Origin: Psychromonas algicola
GTDB lineage: Bacteria > Pseudomonadota > Gammaproteobacteria > Enterobacterales > Psychromonadaceae
Assembly (NCBI RefSeq): GCF_004378355.1
Contig: NZ_SNUB01000020.1
Span: 1-63,849, forward strand
DNA length: 63,849 bases
Reading direction: 5' to 3'
Part shown: one piece after another, positions 53,818 through 63,122 of the stretch
How positions within the stretch are numbered: the stretch's first letter is position 1
How the letters are laid out: each line of letters opens with the position of its first letter
The notes under the pieces: generated by a model
What the model saw: the letters and a program-made list of their open reading frames with translations, nothing else
Database searches by the model: none
Told to the model about the DNA's origin: nothing
Program-made: the position numbers and the translations under genes

Positions 53818-54483
53818 ATGCCGCAAGCACTTTATGTATTTGATATGGATGAAACCTTAGTAAATGGTGATTGTGCTATGTTGTGGAATGCCTTTATCGT
53901 TAACAAAGGCATAGTTAACTCCCCTGATTTTTTAGCTAAAGATCGTGAAATGATGGCGTTGTATGCAAAAGGTGAAATGGATATGGAAGATTATCTAGCA
54001 TTCACCTTAGCGCCCATCACAAGCATCCCAGCAAGCGAAATTGATAGTTTAGTCGACGAGTTCGTTAACACTGACGTTATGCCTCTTGTATTCCCAGAAG
54101 CATTAACCTTAATTAGCCAGCTGAAAGCAGATAAAACGCCCCTATTAATCATTTCAGCGACGGTCACCTTTATCGTCAAAAAAGTAGCTCAAAAATTGGG
54201 GATCGAACACGCAATCGGTATTGATTTGTTAATGGAAAATGGTTGTTACTCTAACAAAGTATCAGGTGTACCAAGTTACCGTGAAGGTAAAATTCAACGT
54301 TTAAAAAGTTGGGTCGCTGATAACGAAATTAGTTTTGATGAGATTCATTTTTACACTGACTCAATCAATGATCTTCCTTTATGCCTTTACGCTGATCATA
54401 CTTATTTGATCAACCCATGCGTACAGCTAATGGAGCAAGCAAAACAACACAGTCAATGGCAGATTTATAGCTGGGGAAATTAA
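53818..54483 (+). CDS. HAD-IB family phosphatase
   Basis: This 221-residue hydrolase of the phosphoserine-phosphatase-like HAD-IB group has motif I F-D-M-D-E-T (D9, D11), motif II I-I-S-A-T, lysine in R-E-G-K and motif IV Y-T-D-S-I-N-D. It is the last gene of the importer operon, two bases after the ATPase, so it probably removes phosphate from the product of the alkaline-phosphatase-type enzyme. GGAG precedes the ATG. Confidence 0.88.
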   Translation: MPQALYVFDMDETLVNGDCAMLWNAFIVNKGIVNSPDFLAKDREMMALYAKGEMDMEDYLAFTLAPITSIPASEIDSLVDEFVNTDVMPLVFPEALTLISQLKADKTPLLIISATVTFIVKKVAQKLGIEHAIGIDLLMENGCYSNKVSGVPSYREGKIQRLKSWVADNEISFDEIHFYTDSINDLPLCLYADHTYLINPCVQLMEQAKQHSQWQIYSWGN

Positions 54484-54496
54484 TATTAAAAAAAAA

Positions 54497-54530
54497 GGCA
54501 GGTAAACATTGAGTTTACCTGCCCTTTTTT
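54497..54530. terminator. Bidirectional terminator after the importer operon
   Basis: GGCAGGTAAAC pairs perfectly over 11 bp with GTTTACCTGCC around a five-base loop. Nine A's precede it and six T's follow it. It serves the rightward operon and the leftward OmpA-type gene. Confidence 0.93.
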
Positions 54531-54555
54531 CATTTAATTAAAATTTAACTAACGA

Positions 54556-55236
54556 CTAACTAGTAGGTTGAATGCTAATTTCAACACGACGGTTACATTC
54601 TCGACCTTGTGCAGTACTGTTAGTACAAATTGGACTTCTTTCACCCACACCTTGTGTTGTAATACGAGCTGAATCAACTTTTTGATTAATTAAGTAACGA
54701 CCAACAGAGCTTGCACGTCGCTCAGATAACTTTTGATTTGTTGCATCACTACCAGAGCTGTCTGTGTGACCTGTAATAATTAATTTTGAATCTGGGTATT
54801 CGTCTAATATTACAGCCACACCATTCAATGTAGAAAAGATACTTGAAGATAGATTAGATGAACCAGATCCAAAGCCGATACCATTTTCCATAATAAGTTG
54901 TAACTCAGTTTCACTAACACGTTTAACTTGCACGCCAGAATTAGTTAACTCTTCACGTAAAGCCGCTTCTTGTTGATCTAGGTAATAACCCGCTCCGCCA
55001 CCAATTACACCACCACCAACAAGTCCACCTAGTGCATATTTTTTACGTTCTTTTGCATTTTTACCTGCAGCAAGACCAACTACTGCACCGGAAAGCGCAC
55101 CAATTAGAGCCCCTTTAGTCGCAGAGTTTGTTTCAGTTTCACCGGTTGTTGCATTTTGACGTTGCGTCGCTTCACAACCCGTTAATAGCGCGATCAAGGC
55201 AATTGATGCAATTGTTGTTTTAGTATTTTTTTTCAT
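54556..55236 (-). CDS. OmpA-family lipoprotein with glycine-zipper segment (YiaD-like)
   Basis: This 226-residue outer-membrane lipoprotein has a lipobox L-L-T-G-C, then a glycine-rich zipper region (about 40-85) and a C-terminal OmpA/peptidoglycan-binding domain with G-H-T-D-S-S-G and N-Q-K-L-S-E-R-R-A. It anchors the outer membrane to the cell wall. Two cysteines near the end may form a disulfide. AGAGAG precedes the ATG. Confidence 0.88.
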   Translation of the reverse strand: MKKNTKTTIASIALIALLTGCEATQRQNATTGETETNSATKGALIGALSGAVVGLAAGKNAKERKKYALGGLVGGGVIGGGAGYYLDQQEAALREELTNSGVQVKRVSETELQLIMENGIGFGSGSSNLSSSIFSTLNGVAVILDEYPDSKLIITGHTDSSGSDATNQKLSERRASSVGRYLINQKVDSARITTQGVGERSPICTNSTAQGRECNRRVEISIQPTS

Positions 55237-55527
55237 GGAAACTCTCTTTTAAATGGATTAATTCAGCTTTACTTAAAATTATTGGTTTTGCTTATTAAAA
55301 GCAACATTGGCGTTATTAATAAAAATGCAATCAGCTTACTAGGAAACTAAACATTTTTGAAATAGTTAAATATTTGTTATAAAAACACAGGCATACAGAG
55401 TATAGGAAAGTTTCAAAGAGAGCACATCAATAATTTAAATGTTTACTTTTTTAAACTTTCATTACGTTTACCCTCGAGTAACTAGATCAAGCCTTCTTCT
55501 CCCTATTTCATAATTAATAACAGCTAA

Positions 55528-56412
55528 TCATTTTAAAAATATCTTTAAATTTTCTAAAAGCTCATTGTTCATTTCATCTAACGTTTCATTAGTCATATAA
55601 GCAGAGTGAGGCGTTAAAATGACATTGCTATAATTTGTTAGTGGAGATTTTAACAAAGGCTCTTTATCAAACACATCCAAACCTACTCCGAGAAATTTAC
55701 CTTGTTTAAGGTAACCATCTAAAGCGTTGTAATCTAAAACGGAGCCTCGAGCAGTATTAATTAAAATTGAATTATCTTTCATTAACGCAAGCTGTTCGTG
55801 GCCAATATAATTATAATTCTCTTGTTTACTCGATAAATGCAAAGAAATGATGTCAGCTTCCTTTAAGACTTGCTCTAAATTAATTTCATCAACTTGATCA
55901 CTCCCCTTCTTTCCAGCAATCAATATTTCCATACCAAAGGCTTTCCCTAACTCAGCAACTTTACGTCCAATTTGGCCATAACCAATCAAACCTAGCTTTT
56001 TGTTATTAAGTTCGTAATTTAATGACAAGCCATTTCGCCACTCACCTTCAACCACATTCTGGTGTGTATTAATTAAGTTTTTAGTTAGGGCAAAAATTAA
56101 TGAAAATGCATGCTCTGCGACGGCATTAATACTATGTTGTTTTTTTAAGCCTTGAATTTTAATGCCTTGTTGTTCAGTTATTTGTTTATTTACGTAGTCT
56201 GTATTGTGCGCTCTAATACCAATATATTTGCAGTTTTCCATTTGTAATAGTTGTTTATCTGCACATTGACTATGTAATAAAAAACAATTTATCTCGCGAT
56301 GATCACACTCATTTTTATCATAGTTGACAACCTCTAAATTCAAATTATTTAGAAAGAGAATATCTTTATCAGATAAGGTTATAGAAGGATCAACAAAGCA
56401 TTTTTTATTCAC
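55528..56412 (-). CDS. D-isomer-specific 2-hydroxyacid dehydrogenase
   Basis: This 294-residue NAD(P)-dependent dehydrogenase has the dinucleotide motif G-L-I-G-Y-G-Q-I-G at about 144-152, catalytic Arg in T-A-R-G-S, Glu in D-K-E-P and His in T-P-H-S-A. The substrate (a 2-hydroxy or 2-oxo acid) cannot be told. The start is GTG at 56412 with AGGTAATTTA upstream. A HAD-IIB gene lies 23 bases upstream in the same direction, suggesting an operon. Confidence 0.85.
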   Translation of the reverse strand: MNKKCFVDPSITLSDKDILFLNNLNLEVVNYDKNECDHREINCFLLHSQCADKQLLQMENCKYIGIRAHNTDYVNKQITEQQGIKIQGLKKQHSINAVAEHAFSLIFALTKNLINTHQNVVEGEWRNGLSLNYELNNKKLGLIGYGQIGRKVAELGKAFGMEILIAGKKGSDQVDEINLEQVLKEADIISLHLSSKQENYNYIGHEQLALMKDNSILINTARGSVLDYNALDGYLKQGKFLGVGLDVFDKEPLLKSPLTNYSNVILTPHSAYMTNETLDEMNNELLENLKIFLK

Positions 56413-56435
56413 TAAATTACCTATTAAATTTTACA

Positions 56436-57293
56436 TTAATTAGCCATTACATTTTCTTTTAAGTAACCAATAACAGCATCTTCATTATTACTTTTAATAA
56501 CACTATCTGCTATGTCTTTTACAGACGCTTTTGCATTATTAACAGCACAGGATTTGGTTGACTGTTTAAACATCGGAATATCATTATGGTTATCACCAAA
56601 AGAGATAATATTCTTTAAAACGATACCCTCTTTTAATAAATACTTTCTTAGTTTTTCAACCGCAAAACCTTTATTAGCATTTGCATGACTCAATTCAAGC
56701 CAATAATAGCCTCTACAATAAACATCCTCTCCGAGCACAAATGAAATACTAGAATCCTGCTCTAAAGCCGTCTTATACTCAACAAGTTGTTCATAATAAC
56801 CAACGACCATTAGCTCAATTACTTTATAGCTATCAATCTCTGAGAAATCATGAGTAACTCGAAATCGTTTATCTCCATTTTTAAGACGGGAGTTAATCCA
56901 CTGCTTAGTACTTTCATTAGCAACCGATTTGAAGTAAACATTTAAATTATCATTTTCATCTAAACAATGAACAATTGGGTCTAGGCCATCGTTTAATAAT
57001 GATTGTAACTGCATTAAATATGAATCTGAATCCATATAAGAAGTATGTATATAAGATTGCTTTTTAGGACAATATATCTGCGCACCATTATATAAAATAA
57101 CAGGTAATTTAAGTTGTAACGATTCTAAAACAAAAGCACTAGAAGCGATGGAGCGAGCAGTGGCATAGGTAAAATTTAAGCCATTTTCTATTGCATTGGT
57201 AAGAAAAGAAATCGTTTCCTTGGAAAGAGTTTGATCATCTTTTAATAAAGTACCATCTAAATCGGTTACATATAATGATTCTTCTGGTTTCAT
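56436..57293 (-). CDS. HAD-IIB (Cof-type) phosphatase
   Basis: This 285-residue hydrolase has motif I D-L-D-G-T-L (near residue 11), T-A-R in motif II, and motif IV F-G-D-N-H-N-D-I-P-M. The cap is of the Cof/YbiV type, which acts on sugar phosphates and flavin or pyridoxal phosphates. It is probably cotranscribed with the following dehydrogenase gene, so the two may act on the same compound (inference). Confidence 0.85.
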   Translation of the reverse strand: MKPEESLYVTDLDGTLLKDDQTLSKETISFLTNAIENGLNFTYATARSIASSAFVLESLQLKLPVILYNGAQIYCPKKQSYIHTSYMDSDSYLMQLQSLLNDGLDPIVHCLDENDNLNVYFKSVANESTKQWINSRLKNGDKRFRVTHDFSEIDSYKVIELMVVGYYEQLVEYKTALEQDSSISFVLGEDVYCRGYYWLELSHANANKGFAVEKLRKYLLKEGIVLKNIISFGDNHNDIPMFKQSTKSCAVNNAKASVKDIADSVIKSNNEDAVIGYLKENVMAN

Positions 57294-57364
57294 AAAAAAT
57301 CGCCTAATATTTTTAATGGGTTTATCAGTAAAAGCTAAACAAAGTCTTACAACTCATGACCTTT

Positions 57365-57604
57365 CTAAATGCAAACCATACAAATTATTTCATGTAGGTT
57401 TTTTCTATCTTGTATTTCTGGCTTAGAAGAGGTTTTCATCACCTTTTCAATTTCATATAGAAATCCTTTCCCTGGAGGAAAGCGCTCTTCATTTAATCCA
57501 GTTTCAATAATTGAACGCCACTCTTCTAGTTGTTCGCCTTCCATATAATATTCTGAAAATGCAGACATGGCAGCGTAACAGTCTTTAATACTTGGCCATT
57601 CCAT
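57365..57604 (-). CDS. Small hypothetical protein with C-terminal CxxC
   Basis: This 79-residue soluble protein, ending I-I-C-M-V-C-I, begins at 57604 with GGAG upstream; an in-frame codon at 57625 is less likely. The family is not recognised. It is divergent from the helicase gene, with a 123-base gap, so the two may share a regulatory region. Confidence 0.5.
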   Translation of the reverse strand: MEWPSIKDCYAAMSAFSEYYMEGEQLEEWRSIIETGLNEERFPPGKGFLYEIEKVMKTSSKPEIQDRKNLHEIICMVCI

Positions 57605-57727
57605 TGTTATCTCCAATACATTCAAGTTGTTATTAATAAAAGATATTTTTTATTCTCATATAAACTAAAAAATAACTTATGATAAAGTAGTAAGCGTATT
57701 TCGTTATATTCCATGGATTAATATAAA

Positions 57728-60400
57728 ATGACAAGCATAAAAAACACACTTTCTTATTACCGAGACTGTTATAAAGAAGACAGCTCTGATTTTAATTTAT
57801 GGAATTTAAACAAACTTAAAAAAGAAGATCGTTTAGTTTTAGAAGGAAGCGATGAATTAGGGACAGGTTTTCTGCCTCGCTTCCCTATACCAAAAACATT
57901 TGCAGAACAAATGATCAAGCGAGTGGAAATTTACCAACGAGAGAAGGTTCTATTATACGTTCGTTACTTATTAGTTGGCAAACTAGAGGTTCAGGGTGAA
58001 GTAAAACCAATCATTTCTCCTTTACTATTTAACGAAGCTTTCATAGAAAAAACAGAGGAAGAGTATTACTTTTCAATCAACAATCAAGCCCCAGAACCTT
58101 ATGAGCCTTTACTTCAATTGCTAATGCCAGAAAATACAACAGAAATAAATGCAAGCACTGCAATTAGTTTACCTTCTTACTGGACTTCATTACTTAAAAA
58201 TAGCCCTTTAGAATTAGATTGTTTAAGCCTATTAGACTTCCCTCGTTTGCTAGGAGACAATGAAATTAAAAAGGCATTACAAAGAAAAAAACCAAGTCTA
58301 TTACCCGTTTCAATGCTTGTTTTTGTCGAACGTTCTAAAAGTAGTCGAGGCGTACTGCATGAATTAGAAAGCATTATTTCATCTAAACAAACATCAGCAC
58401 CACTAACGACATTATTTACAGATGTAACGGCATCTGAAAGCCACAAAAACCTAAAATATAATTATTTACCGGGTTTACTTTCGTCACCACAAAAAAAAAT
58501 ATTATCCATTGCTGCTAATTATCAATTAGGCTGTACTTCAGGACCACCCGGAACAGGAAAAAGTTATACCATTGCTGCAATTGCCGCTGAACATATGGCA
58601 CGAGGAGAATCGGTATTAATTGTCGCAAATAACGATCCAGCCTTAGATGTGATAGCCGAAAAACTTGACGATAATTTCGGATTAAGTGATATATCAATTA
58701 GAGCCAGTCAAAGAAGGTTTATCAAAAAATTTAAAAATTATCTTGATAGCTTATTAGGAGGTTATTATAACGAAGAATTTAATGAAGACATTAAGTCCCT
58801 CGAAGATGAATTGAACAGTACTAGCAACGCACTAAATAAATTAGAAAAAAACTTTACTCGCTTTTGCAGCAAAGCAATAAAGCGAGGAAAAGTTTTAAGA
58901 AATCTTGAGCAAAAAGAAGCAAACTGGTTAAAAAGAACCTACTTGTTGTTTGTAATAAACAGTATAAAAAGACTAAAAAAACAATGGCTCAATTTAGATG
59001 AAATTAATGAGCAACAAATAAAAAGAGAACAACTCGCAAGCCACTATTTAAATACATTAAAAAATAAAAATTTAAGAAATTTAATAGATAATCATTGGAG
59101 GTCATTAGTTGCTTTTAGTAAAGCAGTGCGCAGCCGAACTTCTAAGAGTCAATTTGAGTTTTTTAATGACATTGAATATGACACATTACTTTCAGCATTC
59201 CCGATTTGGCTAGTTAATATTAGTATGTTACATCGCGTTTTACCGCTTAACGCCGAGATGTTTGACCTTGTGATCATTGATGAAGCAACACAATGTAATA
59301 TTAGTAGCACTTTGCCTGCCCTTTATCGCGCGAAAAGAGCCATGATAGTTGGTGATACCAAACAGTTAAAACACTACTCATTTTTAGCAAAAACAAAAGA
59401 AGATCAGTTACGTGTCAACAATAAACTAACACCTCACACTAAGGGCGTGGTGAGTTATCGAGATCATTCTATTTTAGAATTAGCCTTAAACTCGCTACAT
59501 AGCCAACAACAAGTGGCTTTCTTAGACGAACATTTTAGAAGTAAACCTGAATTAATCCACTTTAGTAATCAGCAATTTTACCAAAATAAATTAAAGATAA
59601 TGCAACATAAGCCTTGTACAAGTAGTGGTCATTTACATCTTAATAGGGTGAATGGTACAAGAGATAGATCTGGTGTTAATCGTTTAGAAACAAAAGAGGT
59701 TATCGCCTCTATTAAAGAACACATTAATAAAAGCATTAAAACCGGTATTGTTCACAGCATGGGAGTTATTTCTCCATTTAGAAAACAAGCAGAAAATATA
59801 GCGAAAGAAATTGAAGAAAACTTTAGTGAAACTGAAATAATCAAATATAAAATTCGCTCTGCGACACCATTTGGTTTTCAAGGAGAAGAACGGGATATCA
59901 TGTTCATTTCATTTTCCATCGATAATAATTCAGCTCGAGCAGCGGTTTATCTTAATAAGGAAGATGTTTTTAATGTGGCTATTACGAGAGCGAGACAAAA
60001 ACAACACTTGTTTATATCATTCGATGAAAATGCCTTACCCTCACAAAACCTGCTCAAAAAATATATCAATTCAATAAATGAATTTAAAGCACACCATATA
60101 ACAGCAAAAAAAATAGATGAATTCCAAGCTGATGTTATGCAAGAGCTACATAAACATAATATAGAAACATGGTCAGGATACGCCATTGCAGGAACGGAAA
60201 TAGACATTCTTTGCCGACATAATAACTATTTAGCTATCGACTTAATTGGCTTCCCAGGACCTTGGGGTGATTTCTTTGAGCTTAACACTTACAAAATATT
60301 TAAACGTGCAGGTATTGAAATCATCCCTATTAGCTATGCTTTGTGGGTCACTGATAAAGCATTATGCTTACAAAAAATACTAAAAAAGTTAGAGTATTAA
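57728..60400 (+). CDS. SF1 (UPF1-like) helicase with nuclease-like C-terminus
   Basis: This 890-residue protein has a unique N-terminal region of about 250 residues. It is followed by Walker A G-P-P-G-T-G-K-S at about 272, a coiled-coil insert (about 345-450), Walker B V-I-I-D-E-A-T-Q at about 516, G-D-T-K-Q-L (motif III) and N-V-A-I-T-R-A-R (motif VI). This is the AAA_11/AAA_12 UPF1-like SF1 order. The last 90 residues have G-T-E-I-D-I-L...L-A-I-D-L-I-G-F, resembling Vsr/DUF559-type endonuclease ends, but the expected E-x-D/K is changed. It may be a stand-alone anti-phage or nucleic-acid-processing protein. It is AT-rich and accessory-looking. Confidence 0.8.
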   Translation: MTSIKNTLSYYRDCYKEDSSDFNLWNLNKLKKEDRLVLEGSDELGTGFLPRFPIPKTFAEQMIKRVEIYQREKVLLYVRYLLVGKLEVQGEVKPIISPLLFNEAFIEKTEEEYYFSINNQAPEPYEPLLQLLMPENTTEINASTAISLPSYWTSLLKNSPLELDCLSLLDFPRLLGDNEIKKALQRKKPSLLPVSMLVFVERSKSSRGVLHELESIISSKQTSAPLTTLFTDVTASESHKNLKYNYLPGLLSSPQKKILSIAANYQLGCTSGPPGTGKSYTIAAIAAEHMARGESVLIVANNDPALDVIAEKLDDNFGLSDISIRASQRRFIKKFKNYLDSLLGGYYNEEFNEDIKSLEDELNSTSNALNKLEKNFTRFCSKAIKRGKVLRNLEQKEANWLKRTYLLFVINSIKRLKKQWLNLDEINEQQIKREQLASHYLNTLKNKNLRNLIDNHWRSLVAFSKAVRSRTSKSQFEFFNDIEYDTLLSAFPIWLVNISMLHRVLPLNAEMFDLVIIDEATQCNISSTLPALYRAKRAMIVGDTKQLKHYSFLAKTKEDQLRVNNKLTPHTKGVVSYRDHSILELALNSLHSQQQVAFLDEHFRSKPELIHFSNQQFYQNKLKIMQHKPCTSSGHLHLNRVNGTRDRSGVNRLETKEVIASIKEHINKSIKTGIVHSMGVISPFRKQAENIAKEIEENFSETEIIKYKIRSATPFGFQGEERDIMFISFSIDNNSARAAVYLNKEDVFNVAITRARQKQHLFISFDENALPSQNLLKKYINSINEFKAHHITAKKIDEFQADVMQELHKHNIETWSGYAIAGTEIDILCRHNNYLAIDLIGFPGPWGDFFELNTYKIFKRAGIEIIPISYALWVTDKALCLQKILKKLEY

Positions 60401-60757
60401 TAGCAACCTAAATAACAAATTAAGCTAGAAGATTAAATTAGGAATAAAATAATATTTTCGCCTCAGAATAAATCATTGTACTTTTACAGAGGCGATTTAT
60501 ACCGTTTGCGTTAAATATGTTATCTAAATTTTACGAAGAAAAAACAGTTCAATTCAAGGCATAAATTGACACCTTTAGAGAGCTTAACTTGGTTAACCCT
60601 CTATCGGTAGTATTAAGCAAAGCACTTGAATACTTTAATGGCGGTTCCCTTTACGACATCTACAAAATAAAAGTATAACGAAGAAGTGGGCTGTTTTAGC
60701 CAGTAAAATAGATAACCTATTTATCGTGATTGGTATTATTACCAATTACCCCCATAA
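60401..60757. other. Intergenic stretch with possible gene relic
   Basis: This interval of 357 bases lies between convergent genes. Plus-strand frame 60517-60678 reads 15 codons, one in-frame TAA (60562), then 37 sense codons to a TAA at 60676. The composition looks protein-like (I-D-T-F-R-E-L-N-L-V-N-P-L-S). This could be a decayed gene, but I do not recognise it. A small stem ATTGGTA/TACCAAT lies at 60729-60746 and may end HupE transcripts. Confidence 0.35.
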
Positions 60758-61333
60758 TCATAGAATCAAAAGATAAAGGCCAATGCCAGCAATACCTGCA
60801 CCGATATAACGTAATAGTTGTTCGCCAAAACTTGTTTTATTGGCAAACACCCCAATCAAGACACCGGCAATATGGAGGCTTGCTGTACCGACAAAGAAAC
60901 CTAGCGCATATAAGATAGGTTCAGCTAAATATGGCATTTCTGTGCCATGTGCATGGCCATGAAAAATGGCAAAGATGCCTACAAATAACATAGCTAACAT
61001 CGGTGGCGCTTTCTTTTCAGCAACCAATGCGAGACCTAATGCAAAAACAGAAAAGGCGATGCCTAACTCGACAGATATTAATGGGAAGCCTTGCATACCA
61101 AGCACACCACCAATTAACATCACACCAACAAATACCGATGGCACACTCCAAATCGCTCGCCCGCCCATTTGCGCACTTAGAATCCCCACACTGATCATCG
61201 CCAATAAATGATCCAAGCCAAGTACTGGATGACTAAAGCCTGACATAAAGCCTCCGCCGGCATTTAAGTCATGTGCCCAAACAAATTGTGGCAAGCAACA
61301 TCCAATAAATAGTAACAATAGATTCTTTTTCAT
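60758..61333 (-). CDS. HupE/UreJ family metal permease
   Basis: This 191-residue membrane protein has a signal-like N-terminus ending V-W-A-H-D. The family motif H-P-V-L-G-L-D-H-L-L-A-M (about 36-47) and F-H-G-H-A-H-G are present. HupE/UreJ proteins move nickel or cobalt. No hydrogenase or urease genes are in the window, so its partner is elsewhere. AAGGGAAGGG precedes the ATG. Confidence 0.88.
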   Translation of the reverse strand: MKKNLLLLFIGCCLPQFVWAHDLNAGGGFMSGFSHPVLGLDHLLAMISVGILSAQMGGRAIWSVPSVFVGVMLIGGVLGMQGFPLISVELGIAFSVFALGLALVAEKKAPPMLAMLFVGIFAIFHGHAHGTEMPYLAEPILYALGFFVGTASLHIAGVLIGVFANKTSFGEQLLRYIGAGIAGIGLYLLIL

Positions 61334-61683
61334 TCCCTTCCCTTCAAAAACATTAATAATAAACTGTGCTTTTGATTTACTTAATCAAAATCGCAAATGA
61401 GAATAGCTTACATTTAGATGATATTAAATACTTAAATCCAATTTAAGTCGTTGTAATGAAATAGATTGACCAGATTAAGTAGGATCTGCAACTAACTTAA
61501 TCAACACGATAGAAAGTAATCGGATTAAGCCGCAACAAGCCTAAATATTAACAAAAATCTCTTGGCTAAAAATAACTTGTCCATGCAGCATGAGTAGACT
61601 GCTTATTATCTGAATCAATATCACAAATGAAATAATCTGCCGTTAATAGGTTAACAAAGCTGGCTAACAGTTGATGCCCTCTA
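61334..61683. other. Intergenic stretch of 350 bases
   Basis: The interval lies upstream of hupE and downstream of the leftward SDR gene, so it should contain the hupE promoter. I see scattered TTAATC/GATTAA repeats but no open frame with a ribosome-binding site, no riboswitch and no strong hairpin. Confidence 0.4.
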
Positions 61684-62436
61684 TTACAAACCACCAGTAA
61701 CATCTAAGTAAGTGCCTGTGGAATAAGACGATTTCTCTGAAGCTAACCAATAAATGGCTTCTGCCACTTCTTCAGCTTGGCCGCCTCTTTTGACAGGGAT
61801 ATTATTTTTTAATCGTTGTATACGCTCAGGCTCACCGCCATCAGCGTGTATATCAGTATGAATTAACCCTGGACGTACGCAATTAACACGAATGCCTTCA
61901 CTAGCCACTTCTAAAGACAAACCTTTAGTAAGCGTATCAACAGCGCCTTTTGATGCGGCATAATCAATATATTCGTTTGGAGAACCAGAGCGAGCTGCTC
62001 CAGAAGACACATTAACAATCGCACCGCCAACACCACCGTGACGAGTAGACATGCGTTTTACCGCTTCTCGACAACATAAAAAGTAGCTAGTGACGTTCTG
62101 AGTGAGTATTAAATTGATTCTCTCGGCCGTCATATCTTCTAAGCGCGATTGAGTTTTCAAAATACCAGCATTATTAACCAAAACAGATACCGAACCTAAT
62201 ACCTCATCAACGGTTGAAAATAGTCGTACCACCTCATCTTCACGAGAAACATCAGCTTGTACTGTAATACATCTTCCACCAGCAGCGATGATGGTTTCAG
62301 CAAGTTTGCTTGCAGATTCAACGTCGGATTTATAGTTAATACAAACGGCATCCCCTTTACGACCAAATAACAACGCAGTAGCTGCGCCGATACCACGCCC
62401 AGCCCCTGTAATAATCGCAACTTTTTGAGAATTCAT
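61684..62436 (-). CDS. SDR family oxidoreductase
   Basis: This 250-residue short-chain dehydrogenase has the cofactor motif T-G-A-G-R-G-I-G at about 11-18, N-N-A-G, and the catalytic Ser (V-S-S-G) and Y-A-A-S-K. The C-terminus D-V-T-G-G-L is typical of FabG-like/glucose-dehydrogenase-like members. The substrate is unknown. AAGGATATTT precedes the ATG. Confidence 0.88.
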   Translation of the reverse strand: MNSQKVAIITGAGRGIGAATALLFGRKGDAVCINYKSDVESASKLAETIIAAGGRCITVQADVSREDEVVRLFSTVDEVLGSVSVLVNNAGILKTQSRLEDMTAERINLILTQNVTSYFLCCREAVKRMSTRHGGVGGAIVNVSSGAARSGSPNEYIDYAASKGAVDTLTKGLSLEVASEGIRVNCVRPGLIHTDIHADGGEPERIQRLKNNIPVKRGGQAEEVAEAIYWLASEKSSYSTGTYLDVTGGL

Positions 62437-62564
62437 AAATATCCTTATTGGTTCGGATTATGTTGATTTTGATTAGAACGCTAGCTCACTAAATTAAAAC
62501 ATAGGTAAAACGAATAGCGAGTCAGTATCAACTTAATAATCAATTAGTTGATGTTAGTAAGTTC

Positions 62565-63014
62565 TTATTTTGGCAAAGGTATTACTGAGTTAAGCCAATC
62601 GAGTAATTTTGTATTGTTCAAATGTAAACGAATGAACTCCCCTTGCACTTCATTGATCCAAGTATCACAATCAAAGCAAAAAGAGGTTTTAAAATAGAGC
62701 AAGTCATCGCTGAATAGCTCAATGGCATAGGCAGGTTGGTGGCCACAAAGCATCCAGTTTACATCTAATAACAAGTCAGCTTTTGATATTGCTTTAAATC
62801 GAGCTACCTCATCTGCGGAGATTGCTTTCTTGGAGATAATACGATGGAGTTGATTACTCCACCCCACGTTGTAATAGCCTTCCTTTTGTTTTAACACAAC
62901 GCCTTTAGGTTTGGGAGTCAACAACGATTCAAGGTCGATAGAATCTATAGATTCATCTTTATAGGGTTTATCTAATAAGTAAACCACGCCCATTTCTTTA
63001 CTTAAGGCTTCCAT
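62565..63014 (-). CDS. Hypothetical soluble protein
   Basis: This 149-residue protein has no membrane segment. It contains cysteines in M-L-C-G-H and F-C-F-D-C-D-T-W. The start at 63014 has GAGGAAAATA at ideal spacing and is preferred over in-frame codons at 63026 and 63119. I do not recognise the family. The GNAT gene lies upstream in the same direction. Confidence 0.6.
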   Translation of the reverse strand: MEALSKEMGVVYLLDKPYKDESIDSIDLESLLTPKPKGVVLKQKEGYYNVGWSNQLHRIISKKAISADEVARFKAISKADLLLDVNWMLCGHQPAYAIELFSDDLLYFKTSFCFDCDTWINEVQGEFIRLHLNNTKLLDWLNSVIPLPK

Positions 63015-63122
63015 TATTTTCCTCATACTTTTTACTAAGTTGCAGAGTTTATTATTTATAAGTAATTGACGGTAAACAGTCGATGGATGTCTCGTATCTT
63101 CACGTAACACCATAGTCACTTG

